A DNA stretch of 64,000 nt from Lepeophtheirus salmonis (Eukaryota; Arthropoda; Copepoda; Siphonostomatoida; Caligidae). Positions 24,851-35,621 of the stretch are shown one piece after another. The notes under the pieces were generated by a model, which saw only the letters and a program-made list of their open reading frames with translations, was not told the DNA's origin and did not search any database. Location of the stretch: positions 38,607,319 through 38,671,318 of the forward strand of contig NC_052138.2 in assembly GCF_016086655.4 (NCBI RefSeq). The letters run 5' to 3'. The position numbers were made by a program, and so were the translations under genes. Positions within the stretch are counted from its first letter, which is position 1, and the number at the start of each line of letters is the position of its first letter.

Positions 24851-25154
24851 CCCTGAATCTCACCCTTCTACGACATGTGTTCCTTCTCTTACATCATCCT
24901 CTTTCTGCTCATATCTGTAACTTCAACTAAGTAAAAGGGATGGCGGGAGGGACTATTGACAAATGTAAAGCTACGCTTTTAATTAAATATGCCATTAATA
25001 CATTAGAAATAGTTATGTCTGCTATTTTATGTCATAGCCAGTTGGAATGAAGGAACACAAATTAAAACACAATTATTATATACTTTACTAAATATCCATT
25101 TGAGATACTTTGTAAACAAAAAATACCTTAAAATTTTAAAATTATTCCCATTGC

Positions 25155-25300
25155 ATTTGGTATGTATCTTTTGCACACTTTTTTTAAAGGAGATTATAGG
25201 ATCTAGAAAAAAAAGAAAAAGAAAATAGAATAAGACAATGGATTTTTGAAAATAATATAAAATATGAGCTACTAAACTGTTCAACTTGAAAAAGGATTCA
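25155..25300 (-). repeat. Dispersed repeat, copy 1 (pairs with 46630-46790)
   Basis: Shares a nearly identical core, GCACACTTTTTTTAAAGGAG followed by ATTATA, with 46651 onward. Weaker similarity on both sides ends at GTTCAACTTGAAAA. In both places it lies just downstream (minus strand) of a protein-like frame, so it could be the common 3' end of an unrecognised element family. Confidence 0.55.
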
Positions 25301-25332
25301 CTTTAAGTACTGGATGCTTATCTAAACTGTTC

Positions 25333-25710
25333 TTATTCGTCTCCGAGCGATCCATAGCCCTTCATTTTAATTTCTTCTGTTAATAAGCCAAGAGTATTCT
25401 TGAGGTCGTCCTGAGATAGTCTTTCCGCACATCTGAGTGTCTGTATCTTCAACATTTTATTGCGTTGAAACTCCAGGCTCTTTTTTTAAACCGCCGATAT
25501 CTATAATAAATCTTTTGTTACTATCTTTTTGAATATATTCTAAAGACAGTTCTTCATTTTTAAACTTTTTCACAATTTCTATGGGGTTTGTAACTCCTAT
25601 CAGTGTTTTTTCGGGGCCAATCTCTGACGTAATGTTAGGACAATCATATGCCGATTTACCTAACTTCATAATTGCCATTTCCACAACATCAAAATCTAGA
25701 AGTTCATCTT
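25333..25710 (-). pseudogene. Unrecognised minus-strand exon with one frameshift
   Basis: After a plausible acceptor (tttcctacag, ending at 25711) the frame reads DELLDFDVVEMAIMKLGKSA, LIGVTNPIEIVKKFKNEE and KRFIIDIGG. At a run of seven A (minus strand, 25481-25487) it is thrown into an early stop; the neighbouring frame continues as SLEFQRNKMLKIQT, LSQDDLKNTLGLLTEEI and KGYGSLGDE-stop at 25333. A six-A run would join them. Composition and length (about 125 codons) suggest a real exon or recent pseudogene, and a sequencing error in the homopolymer cannot be excluded. The family is not recognised. The repeat at 25155-25300 lies just downstream. Confidence 0.4.
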
Positions 25711-25939
25711 CTGTAGGAAAAGAGTTATCTTCTTCTCATACTAACAATTTAAAAAATCCCGAAGCCTAGAGCTAGCCCGAGTTGCAATTGTCTCTTTGTT
25801 TAGTTAATCACTATTACCAATTTGAGTGGTCCCATGCACATTATTTAAGTTCGGAACCTTAGATTAGGTTTTTTGGTCTGCTTTGTCATTTTGGACAGGT
25901 ATTGAAAATACATCTCTCGTATTTTTGGAAGGTTCTAGG

Positions 25940-26075
25940 AGAATTCGCCTTGAAATTTTTTGCCTTTTACGTTTTGCCTTGTACTTTTCTCCTTGTGACG
26001 TTTTTGCCTAGAGACGTTTTCGCCTTGTATTGTTTTTCCTTGTGACGTTTTCACCTCGCGACTTATTTGCCTAGG
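25940..26075. repeat. Degenerate tandem repeat (GACGTTTTCGCCTT-like)
   Basis: About five or six imperfect units of 20-24 bp such as TTGCCTAGAGACGTTTTCGC and TTGTGACGTTTTCACC. A similar phrase (TTTTGCCTTAAAG..TTTCGCCTTAA) appears near 42735-42780. Non-coding. Confidence 0.55.
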
Positions 26076-26439
26076 AAATAAATAATAGATGGAATAGTAA
26101 CTTCTTCTTAATGATATATTTGTTTTGAATTTTTACCGTTGTATTACAGCTTTGAGAAATTAGAAACAAAAAAGTAAACAAGCAATAACAATTCTTCAAA
26201 ACTTGATTATATATCCATTTATTCATCAACATGACATTCCGATATAAAGCATCCTTTTTAATGGTTGATAAATAGTAAATACAAGAGACCAATGGATTTG
26301 TGAAGTTGTCGGGCTTTGAGGATTGAATAGAATAAAGAGATCTTCACAGTTTGAGGTTTAAAGTTGGAATATAATTTACTAATATAATACTAACTATAAT
26401 TATTATTTGACAGTCAATTTCAAGCTCATACAAACTCAG

Positions 26440-26690
26440 AGAGTCCATGCCTAGGATGGGACATTGCCAACTATGCAATTCTAAGGAACTTAAGCAAATC
26501 GTGCAATTGGTCGGCTAATCATCCTAAGACATCACGAGAATCTTCTTCGTGGGATGCTAGAAACGGAGATATCTCTAATGGGTGATAATTTATAAACTTG
26601 TTTCGGACAATATAATCTGGCACCTCGATCTTTCCAGCCGTCTCACTAAGTTCTTTCAAATAGAGAGAAGGGCGTCCGACTAAACTTAAA
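26440..26690 (-). pseudogene. Gypsy gag remnant
   Basis: The minus-strand translation gives GRPSLYLKELSETAGKIEVP, DYIVRNKFINYHPLEISPFL and, after a stop, LADQLHDLLKFL. This corresponds to the capsid C-terminal block of gypsy gag ('gdrkPSq.Lrel..lag......lr.lwl.rLP..iq..L......ld.lA..AD'). It is an isolated fragment, opposite in strand to the gypsy element at 20.6-24.9 kb, so it is a separate insertion. Confidence 0.5.
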
Positions 26691-26699
26691 ACCAAAACT

Positions 26700-27980
26700 G
26701 GTGATATGTAGCTATATAATAATAATTATATATTTTTGTGAGTTCTATTAAATTATACTTAGGAGCATCTTTAAAATATTAACAAAAGTTTTCTTAGGTG
26801 AGACCACGGTGTTTCATATCACCTTATCCATGCCAATCTTTTCTTGTCATAACATAAGTATTAAATCAGGTGTTTGATGAATTTTTCCATTTTGATACAT
26901 GTTCTTTTAGATTAGATTTAGTAACGAAGACTGCGGGGGACTACGGCTGAAATAGAAGTATTTATAGAGTGGATAAACAAATATGCTCTTTCCTAAGTTT
27001 TTTTTAAAAGTTTCATTCAATTTTTTTAATATAAATAATATCTTAAATAATTTAACTTAGGATTGTTATAGTCATTAATACTTGAAAAAACAATTACTAC
27101 TCTTTCGTACGGGATGCAAGAATCAGTCTTCAAAGATGATAATTACTTATCAGAGTCGCCGAAATAAATAATTATGAAACATGATCCTCTATCGCACAAT
27201 AAATCCTAGAGATCTTCTAGATACTTCCTAGTCAACCTTCTAATTAATTCATACAGAATTATAAAAGTCCTTGCTCCAGCTAACAGAAGGATTTTTTGGA
27301 CACATGTTATATGTCTGAAGATTTGATGAGAATAGCAAATTATATCCAACCAAAATAAGTTCATAAATGTATTAAATGATTCCGTAGACAAATCATCATG
27401 AAATACAATTTCAAAGGCCCTTAATGGTTATGTCAAGGAAACTCTCATGAAATTGACAACTGTTTTTTATACAATCTTTCTCTTATACATATTGAGAGTT
27501 GAATATAAATAAACTGGAACCAATACATCATTCTGAATCATGCACCAAGTTATATATTTTATGAAATTTTTAATATTTATTGATTTACTTAAAATGTAAT
27601 TTATATTAAAAAAATTGAATGAAACTTTACAAAAAACAACAACTTAGGAGTGAGTACAAAAATTACTCCTACGAGTATCATCAATTCAAATCTAAGTCCA
27701 ACAAGGACTAAGACTTATAACTCCAAAACAAATCCTCGTTACTCTGCTTCTTAGATAAGCTTAGTCAAATTTTCAATCTGACTTCGAGTCTCTCATTCTC
27801 TCTCAATGTTTATGAAGTGTGAATGCTTTGTCAAATAAAATGAAAACGTCCAAAAGTGGATCATTGGTGTTTTTTCCTACAATAGTAATGCTCTTAACAA
27901 ATGAATGGAGATAATTGATCGTATGGATCAAGAAACTGCTGTTTATCAATCGAATCTTAAGTCAGCGACACTTTTTGTTA
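26700..27980. other. AT-rich stretch, nothing recognised
   Basis: Only short frames. The palindromic phrase AGGAGTGAGTACAAAAATTACTCCT near 27645 was noted, with no assigned role. Confidence 0.4.
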
Positions 27981-27984
27981 CATA

Positions 27985-28345
27985 ATATGAGTTGATATCA
28001 TTAATAATGCAGATTATGTAGTTATGCAGATGATATCCTTCTAAACAAGTGGGAAACATCTTAGTACCCTCGTCAATGGGATGCAGGATGTTATAGATTT
28101 GGTTCTAGAATAGGGGAAAACAAATGGTCTGACCTTTAATCCATCAAAAACAGTGATATGTCCTTCTCCAAAGCATATATATTAAGATCTAAATACTTTC
28201 CACAATTATAAATGGATGACAAAGTTATAAATTAAGTAACAAAAATGAAGTACCTAGCATCACATCTTGAAGAAACTAAATCAAACCCAAAAAAATGACC
28301 ATCTAAAGAAACAAACAATACTGCAGTCATGGACTGCTGTGGAGT
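27985..28345 (+). pseudogene. Non-LTR retrotransposon RT remnant (Jockey/RTE-like)
   Basis: Reads CSYADDILL (about 28018-28045) with the YADD catalytic box intact, then a shift and STLVNGMQDVIDLVLE, a stop, GKTNGLTFNPSKTVIC (about 28110-28160) and MKYLASHLEE (about 28243). These match the palm motif and the 'W...NGL.fNp.KT....f' and 'KYLGv.Ld' blocks of Jockey/RTE-type LINEs. Both flanking domains are absent. It is a short 5'- and 3'-truncated copy, a different lineage from the two LINEs at the window start. Confidence 0.65.
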
Positions 28346-29039
28346 GTCTGTAGTTTCGTCCAATGCAAGAAATATATCCTTCCCCTCAAGTTTTTTTTTT
28401 TAAATGTTGGTCAACACTTCTATACTATGAGACTCTATTGACTTGTGATGGAGAAGCGAGAGGGAATTATTTGTCCAGTGTAAATTTCCATGAACTTAAC
28501 AAATTTTGGATGATTAACGATATGGAGTGGAATATTGCAAGAGTTATATTGAGATTTTGGTTATATCTATAGTAAAATTGGAATGTTCAGAATTGGAATT
28601 AATTATATGACTTGTATACAGTTCCAAATTCCTTTCGTGAATTTGGGTTTTACGGTGTTGTTCTACTTTGAACATCTTATGCACTTTTGTTCCATAATTA
28701 CAAAGACGGCATGCCAAAAATCTAGAATCATCTTCGTAAATTCATATATTTTTACCACTATTATCAGCAATCCATGATTTTAAATTTAATTTATAAGACA
28801 CTTTATTTTTTAATAATTTTACACAACTTTATTTATCAAAGACAAGAAACGTAATGAACTATTGTACTTACAAACCCAAATTTAAAATCAATAATTTATC
28901 TCTACGTTGTCATTGAGGTTAATTAGATATTTCCCGATATTTCCATATTATTTCTTGTTTTTGGTTTTCTTTTATATACAATGTGCAACATCAAACCCCA
29001 ACCTTTTAGCGTAGGATACGAAAAATGGACTTAATCAAG
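28346..29039. other. AT-rich stretch with two short frames, unassigned
   Basis: Frames at 28363-28572 and 28583-28777 could be decayed LINE sequence continuing from upstream, but no motif supports this. Confidence 0.3.
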
Positions 29040-29390
29040 AACAACATAGTATTGTAAGAGTGGTCTATATATTATTTAAAAGAACAATAATTACAAAGTT
29101 ATTTCTCGAAATGGCCGCCATCTTCTACCACAATGGCCTCGACACTGGGGCTGAAGGCTACTCACACCTTGACGACGTGGCCCTCAGACATGGCCACCCA
29201 CTGCCCCGCGGCGGAGGTACTTATCATGTCGACGCTGGGATAGGCAATGGCACAAGTTCTAATTTCGATATAACCCCAGGTACCGTAGTTGAACGGATTC
29301 ATGTTTGGGTGAGTAGGAAGGCCACAAATCGTGTTTCCAGAAATCTTTAAAATCAAGAACATCGAAAAAATTAACTTCATTTATAAATTG
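29040..29390 (-). pseudogene. mariner transposase C-terminal remnant
   Basis: The minus strand reads THPNMNPFNYGTWGYIEIRT, the 'SPDLNP.DY.vW..iE' block containing the third catalytic position of mariner DDE/D transposases. It continues AIAYPSVDMI, GQWVAMSEGHVVKV, then a stop and FSPSVEAIVVEDGGHFE, the usual 'FR.R.ea.i...GGh.E' ending. The more N-terminal catalytic core is gone. A short stretch here (CCACAAATCGTGTTTCCAG) is nearly repeated in the mariner at 49.48 kb, so the two copies are related. Confidence 0.75.
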
Positions 29391-30625
29391 TGATTGTCTT
29401 ATTGAGAGATTTCAAGATCGAAAACATCAATTATTTTAAAATTATATGAGATCCTAAGCTGCATTACTTGTTTTGTTAGGTAGGTGTGACAAATATTTAT
29501 CATTATATTGGGATTGCCATATAGATCGATATAAAGATAAAAAACGGACATTATTTTACAAACCAATGAAATTATTATCAACTTAACATGTTATGGTAGG
29601 TAGTTAAGACATTATCTTATCGTCATTAATGATTTTGCATCTTCACAAAGACATAAAAGAACAAAATATGCTTTATAAAGATATTGTAATAGTCTTATAT
29701 ACGGGTTTATGATCTAAAACGTCCATTATTTTACAAATATATGAGATCATAAGCATCATTACTTGTTTTGAAAGGTAGGAGAGGACAAATCTTCCTGTCA
29801 ATTATGATCTCACACATTCAAAACGACAAAATCTAAAATATTTAAGCAAATATGCTTCATTTAGAAATTGAGTCTTTCCTATAAACGTGTCTTGAGATCG
29901 GAAATGGACAACCTTTTACAAAAATATGAAATTATTACCATTATTGCATGTTTTACTAAGTAAATGTGACAAAATTTGTCAGTGATGATTTTGCATTTAT
30001 AAAGAGACGAAAACGAAGAAAATATGAATAATCTAGAAAGTGATATTGTCTTATAGGCGGGTCTTCAGTTTGAAAAAGTTTAAAAATATATGGTGTGTAA
30101 TGATAAGTTGCATCACATGATCTAGTGAGTATGTCAGACTTCTCGTCATTGCTGATTTGCATCTTTACAGAGTCGAAGACGAACAAAATATGTTACATAG
30201 AGGAATAGTGAATGTATTATGGAGAGGTCTGTAGATCGAAAACGTACATAATTTTACATATATATGAGATCATAAGCAGTGTTACATGCGCTGGTGTGTA
30301 GGTAACACCAAATCATTCCCTAAATTATGTTTACACCTACAAACAAGCAAAATATATAATATCAAATATAATGCGTTTTATCTACAAATTGTGATTGTCT
30401 TAAAGGCAGGTCTGGGGATTGAAAACGTCTAAGATTTTACTTAAATTAAATTATTAGGAAATTTACATATTCTGGTACGTGGTTAAAATAAAGTCTTATA
30501 GTTCCTTATGATTTTATTATTCACTGAGAGAAAAATGATCAGAAGGTACAAAATATGCTACATATAAATTTGATATTATCTGATCAACGGGTCTAAAGAT
30601 CAAAAACGTACATAAGTATTGGTAT
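29390..30625. repeat. Satellite array, monomeric form, about 8 units
   Basis: Diverged tandem units of roughly 130-187 bp. The landmark GTCTTAxxxxCGGGTCTxxxGATCGAAAACG recurs near 29395, 29527, 29692, 29875, 30047, 30213, 30398 and 30578, followed each time by an ATATGAGATCATAAGC..TTACTTGTTTTG phrase and a GGTAGG..GACAAA..TC phrase. The same landmarks occur in the array at 39050-41135, so both belong to one satellite family. Non-coding. Confidence 0.8.
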
Positions 30626-31139
30626 CAGAATAACACTACTCCCAGAGTTAGTGATTTGCACTCGAGTCCAAATTTGGAAGAATTAAGACTGGGTTAAAGC
30701 TAAGCATAAAAGACTCGAGACATTTTTAATTTATTTTCACAAAATCATTAAATTACTTTTTGTTTATTAAGTTATATTATGCGATAGGAACGTTGATTTT
30801 ACTAAAGAAATAGCTCCAATAATATTAACAACTGGAGTTAATAATCGATAAATATTCAGCAAGATTGTCACAATTCAAAAAATTGATAAGAAAAGTCTGT
30901 TAGAGTTGGTTTTAATTATTGAATCTAAAAAAGTTTCTAATTTCAAACAACAGTCCAGGATGAATTAAAAAAAAAAAATGGAGGAAGATAAATGTAAGGG
31001 AAATGTTGGGAGCAAAAATAGAAATCGAAACAAGCAAGAGGCTTGTAATTTCGCAAAACCAAGATAATAAACACGAAGATCTTATATGGTATATTTTTAC
31101 TCCTCGCATTTAGGAACAAAAAATGGATTAATGAATAAC

Positions 31140-31460
31140 ACATGGTGCAACCGAGAGTACAAGTGATTGTATCTACCCGAAAGATGGACTAGGAAGGTAT
31201 ATCAATCAAACTTTCTAAAATGTGACTAGTGATGATCTTTGCTATAGCTGATACGGGAGCTCAATTTTGCGTTTGGGAACCAGAATATTTTTTCAAAAGG
31301 GGTTTACGACTTCAAGACCTTATATAAGTTCAAGATCAGCTATGGCAGTGAACGGGGGATGGTTTAATTTTACTTTCGCATATCAATAGAGCAAATATAT
31401 TTATTGAAACAGTTGTGCAATGGTGTATATAAGAGCACAAGTCCATACTTAATATGGATG
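31140..31460 (+). pseudogene. Gypsy-type retroviral-like protease remnant, split by a hAT insertion
   Basis: Reads MIFAIADTGAQFCVWEPEYF, with the aspartic-protease active site as DTGA, then KRGLRLQDLI, and shortly before the insertion point SILNMD. Across the hAT element the frame resumes at 35622 as VLNQLKVIDRSFPSQ, which resembles the end of such protease domains. Several internal stops show it was already decaying, or decayed afterwards. No RT follows within view. Confidence 0.6.
31453..31460. repeat. Target-site duplication, left copy
   Basis: TATGGATG, identical to 35614-35621. Eight bases is the target duplication length of hAT elements. Confidence 0.88.
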
Positions 31461-31963
31461 CAGTGCCGTATGTCAGGAAGATTTTTCGGTCCGCTTTACA
31501 AGGATGAACGGTTGATTTTCAGTGGTGAACGTGGGATATTTAAACAGGGCAAATGCTACAGCATAGATTAAATCTTGCAAGAATATCGTCCAATGGACTT
31601 TCTGACCATTATTTTCTTCAGGCAAACATTGGGAAAAATAAAATGAAAAGGAAAAACTCTAGACGGAAAGTCAATGCCGACCTATTCTTAAAGGAAGGAG
31701 TATAATGGAGTATAAAATGCACGGTGCAAGAATGAGAGAAAATTTTTGAACTATACAATTCAGTCAAACAATTTAAACCTCCTTAAATATTTTTAAAATA
31801 ATAACGGATGAAGATAATGAACGAGATTATAATATACCATGAAACGGTTACATCGACAGAAAATTAATTATGTTCACAAGTCTTGATGTTCTTAACACGC
31901 GCGTATACGTGGTGATGTTTTTGAAAAAAATGAAGAAAAAAATGCATGTGTTCTTTATCATGA

Positions 31964-34641
31964 TTAGAAGAAGAAGTTTTTCCTCTCTTTCCTTGACGTA
32001 AAGGTGTCAATCAAACTGTCCATGTCTTCATGGAGCACCTTGCTCACCATCACCCTGTCCATGTTCAAGAGTGTCAATATCTGCCTAGAGAAACATAAAT
32101 TTTAAACATATAATGCAAAATGAAACATTATAATATTAACCTTGAATTGCTGGAAGATTGCATGGTCTGACTGGAGCTGCTCGAGTTCAAGTCTGTAGTG
32201 CTTGGCGACACGCTAAATGACACAGGTCTCCACTTTACTGTCATTGACGATTGCAATGAGATCCATTGTGATGTTTGTATCGTCGGTGGTAAATCTGCTC
32301 TCAAGCTCTAACACAATCTTATTGATTGCAACATCGAAATGTGTTTCACGGAAGTAGGATTCAGTTGTTCCTTTCCACTTTATTCTCCTTGGAATCTTCG
32401 CCTCCTTGAATTCCAAATCAATTGACTCTTCCTGGTCAAATACTGATTTCATCTCAGACGACTTCAACTCAGCAAGTTTCCAGATTGATTCAAAGATTTT
32501 CTCATTGTTAAGATCTTCAAGAGTCCTAATCACTAGGTTGATGTGTTTCCGGGCCTTTGTTAGGTCAACCTTTCTGCCTTGAAGTTGATCTGACAAGCTA
32601 GATGTGTGTCTGAGGAGTGTCTTCAACAGTTCAATGCCGAAAACAAATTCGTGACTAAGGATGCTGTTGAGCAGAGAAGTTGCTGTTGAACTCGACAATG
32701 TATCTTTATTTTTTCTCATTATTATGAGAGTCTTCAAGATTCTGACCATCCCTAGAGATACAGCGTGTACAGCATCGTAGCGGAGACTCCAGCGGGTAGC
32801 AGACTGGTTCTTCAGGGTCATCACCTTGGCATGCTCCTCATCTTTACTTGTTATCTTCACCGACTTGTAGATTGCTGACCTCTTTGGTGACCCTTCAATG
32901 AAGTTGTATAAAATTTGTACTGCCCCATTGTATTTCTCAACAGGGTTATATCTGAGAGAAGATCCTTGAATACAAGATTGAGGACATGGGCGTAGCAGTG
33001 GATGTAGACACACAGTGGGGCTGCTTCCTTCCACCTGGCGGCAAGGCCCTTCTTGATGCCAGATATGTTGGAGGCACCGTCCGCGGCCAGGGAGACAGTG
33101 CGGGCGGGGTTAAGGCCGATATCCTTGACAGCCTCGTGAAGCTTCTCAAACAAATATTTGCCGTCAGTCTGGGTAACTTTTACAAACTTGAGGAAGCTCT
33201 CTTTCTTGATGCCTTCACTTGTCAGATATCCCAGTGACAGACTGAACTGCTCCGTGTTTGACATATCTGATGTCTCATCAACAATCACAGAGAACCAGTA
33301 GTCATCATGGCTGGCACAAGTGTTGACATCTTCAATTATATTTTCCGTCACTTTGGATGCTATAATCTCTATCAGCTCATTTTGGATGTCAGGTGAAGTC
33401 CATTTCGCAAAATCTGCCCCAGCTGAACCAAACTTTTTCCCTTCGGCCTCCAGTTTATCTTTGAGAATATGATTGTCGTGTGAACGCAGGGACAAAAGCT
33501 CCAAGACGTTTCCTCGATTGTTTTCATTAGATTCCGTCAACTTTTCTCTTGTTTCGGAATCGCCCCTAAAAGCCAATCCTTGCTTTGCGAGGAACCCAAC
33601 AGTTTGGAAAAGATACCTCAAATAAGCTCGCCACTTCACGACTTCCTCAGCATGTTGAGACTGAACATGGCCGAGAACCGAGGTATTCTTTCTCTTTCAT
33701 GTGAGGAAATTGATCCACTTTTCCATCGACAGTTTGTGTTTTTTGTTGTTAGAATGAACTTTCAACGAGGAACTGTTTTTCCATGTTTTGAACTCAAATT
33801 TCCCAAGGTTGGAAATGGAAAATTTCGAACAGGCGAAACACTTGGCTGACTTTTCAACCTCGTCATATTCTAGCCACGGGAACTTACGGAACCAATCATA
33901 TTGAAAGTCTCTGGAGTATTTGTCATCTATCTGAGGACTGTATGTTTGTAACTTGGGCTGTAGAGGATGATCTCTCTCGACTTTAGGCACAGTTTCCCGC
34001 TCAGTCTCCACTCTGGTTCTGGTCTGGATGTCCTTCCGCTTTGGCTCCCGCCCGGTAAGTATCGGGTCACCCAGCTGGCTCGTGAAGACGACAGGGCACT
34101 CTGGGCCTCCGTCCACAAACTCCATCTCCTCAGTCTTGCTCTTCTCACCTCTCTGGACATTGTGGCTAGTCTCAGAGTCCTCTGCAGGGGGAATATTGTT
34201 GTTGTTGACTACAAAGAGCTGCTCGGGAGAGAAGATTGGTACGATATCGAGATTAGTAAGTCTTATTCCATGAGAAATCAGTCTGCTGGGGTAATTTGAT
34301 GAGTCGCCATTATTTTCTGTGTCTGCAGTAACTTTCTCTTCAGCAGAAACGGACTTTTCAGATCTTGGTTCAGACAGTAAGGCCTCAACTGGAGCAGGGT
34401 CATCGGGACAGGAGGAGGCAGTGACTGAGGATGAGGATATAGCAGAGGAAGTTTTCTTAACAGCAAAGTTCAATGTTTTCTGCTTCTTATGATCAATTTT
34501 CACTTGATACTTGCAGCTGGGGTCATTCTTATGGAGTTTAACTTTGTGATCATTAAAGTTGTCCTTCTGTATTTTCTTCTGACAGATAGAACAAATCACC
34601 AACTCTCTGTTAAAATGTGTTTTCCGCTTCCCGTGATACAT
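31964..34641 (-). pseudogene. hAT transposase (ZMYM/DUF4371-like) with three lesions
   Basis: Starts ATG at 34641 (MYHGKRKTHF). Domains: an N-terminal Cys/His finger CSICQKKIQ with H..H; a TTF-type finger DWFRKFPWLEYDEVEKSAKC followed by FACSKF (about 33900-33830); a DUF4371-like RNase H start YWFSVIVDETSDM (about 33300-33260), whose Asp is the first catalytic residue; SLAADGASNISGIKKGL (second Asp); and CVYIHCYAHVLNLVF (CxxH). Lesions: TGA at 33699-33697, a one-base frameshift near 32942, and TAG at 32215-32213. A possible 60-bp intron lies at 32081-32140 and the end reads HEDMDSLIDTFTSRKERKNF. The dimerisation core with ER.FS and RL..L, normally between FQQFK and this tail, is missing. Confidence 0.85.
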
Positions 34642-35041
34642 TTCTGATAATTAATAAATTACTGCAACAATCCACTCTAAAAAGTACATAACTATTATTT
34701 ATGTCCCTTTTAAGCAGTAATAATTTAATTTATCTTGTATTCAATGAAACAAATTCTCACGCTCTTAAATATTTCAAGAGTACTCCATACGAAAAATGTT
34801 GTGTGCGTCTTTTTTTTTTTTTTTTTTTTTTTGGCTGTAAAGTATTTCACATTTGCAACCAGTAACGTTAAACGTAATATCTAAGTCAAATATCCACTCA
34901 ATGTGAAGTACTTTAAATCCATACGAAAAATGTTGTGTGCGTCTTTGTTTTTTATTTTTGGCTGTAAAGTACTCTTGAAATAATTGCAGTAATTTATTAA
35001 TTATCAGAAATGTATCACGGGAAGCGGAAAACGCGTTTTAT
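34613..35041. repeat. Inverted duplication of the hAT transposase start
   Basis: Left arm 34613-34670 contains the ATG region on the minus strand (MYHGKRKT). Right arm 34984-35041 contains the same sequence in the opposite direction, beginning ATGTATCACGGGAAGCGG on the plus strand and diverging after about 15 codons. The spacer holds a smaller palindromic element. The arrangement looks like a rearrangement or head-to-head capture of a second copy. Confidence 0.75.
34775..34977. mobile_element. Nested short palindromic element, CAAGAGTACT ends
   Basis: The ends are CAAGAGTACT and its complement AGTACTCTTG, flanked by AAATATTT and AAATAATT (7 of 8 bases match), which fits a short hAT-type insertion. 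Inside, a 60-70 bp unit (CCATACGAAAAATGTTGTGTG..GGCTGTAAAGTA) occurs twice in direct order around a second palindrome AAGTATTTCACATT / AATGTGAAGTACTT. One copy carries a run of about 24 T. Confidence 0.55.
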
Positions 35042-35613
35042 ATTCAAAGGTTCAATCATTTATATTTATAAAATGACAGGCAATATTTGAAAGAGATATT
35101 ACGGTAAATTACAGGATTTGAATTCAAATTTCTGCGATGAATTGAGATACCTGAGAGTGTTAACTGTAGTTTAAAACCTCCGTTTTATCTATTTGACTTA
35201 ATTTGGCCCCAATATTGTCTTAGAGATATACTTTATTAATTTACTAATTCTATAAATGTGCCAGTGAATTTTGGCTACTTTAAGTACAATTTGTGGTGCC
35301 TCCAAAGGATTAATCAGAATCATTTTTCATTTAAATGAACTATAATTTCTTGGAAAATGTATTCCATGTTCAATTTTGAGAAAAATTATCTAGCTTCCTT
35401 TTGGGTGGACGTGCTACAATTATGTAATTTTATTATAATGACTCAGTACTATTATGAGTTGGTCATAAGTTACATATATATAATTGATTTTAATAATTAA
35501 TTATGAATTAATTCATCTATATTTACATACCTATATGATTGGTGGACGGTTGAGTAAGGTTTTTTTTTTGGTCCGCTGAAGCGGACAAAGCGCAATACTG
35601 ACGTACGGCCCTG

Positions 35614-35621
35614 TATGGATG
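35614..35621. repeat. Target-site duplication, right copy
   Basis: TATGGATG, identical to 31453-31460, directly after the right hAT terminus. Confidence 0.88.

Larger units (their letters stand above)
31461..35613 (-). mobile_element. hAT transposon, full length, defective
   Basis: Left end CAGTGCCGTATGTCAG, right end (reverse complement) CAGGGCCGTACGTCAG. Both are followed some 15 bases later by GTCCGCTT, giving imperfect inverted repeats of about 40 bp. Perfect 8-bp duplications TATGGATG flank it. The 4153-bp element carries one transposase gene on the minus strand (34641-31964). Its own right part (about 34600-35050) holds an inverted duplication of the transposase start and a nested short element. 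The perfect target duplication suggests a fairly recent insertion, yet the transposase has at least two stops and a frameshift, so this copy was probably mobilised in trans or has decayed since. Confidence 0.85.

Noticed and set aside
24835..24870. Second primer-binding-site-like sequence TTGGTCACCCTGA after the 3' LTR, suggesting a tandem LTR element
   Set aside because: Too many mismatches and no gag downstream.
32986..34299. Plus-strand open frames at 32986-33237, 33580-33849 and 33967-34299
   Set aside because: They are antisense shadows of the hAT transposase, whose minus-strand frame carries clear domain motifs.
35565..35595. GGTCCGCTGAAGCGGAC palindrome considered as a terminator hairpin
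   Set aside because: It is part of the right terminal repeat of the hAT element.
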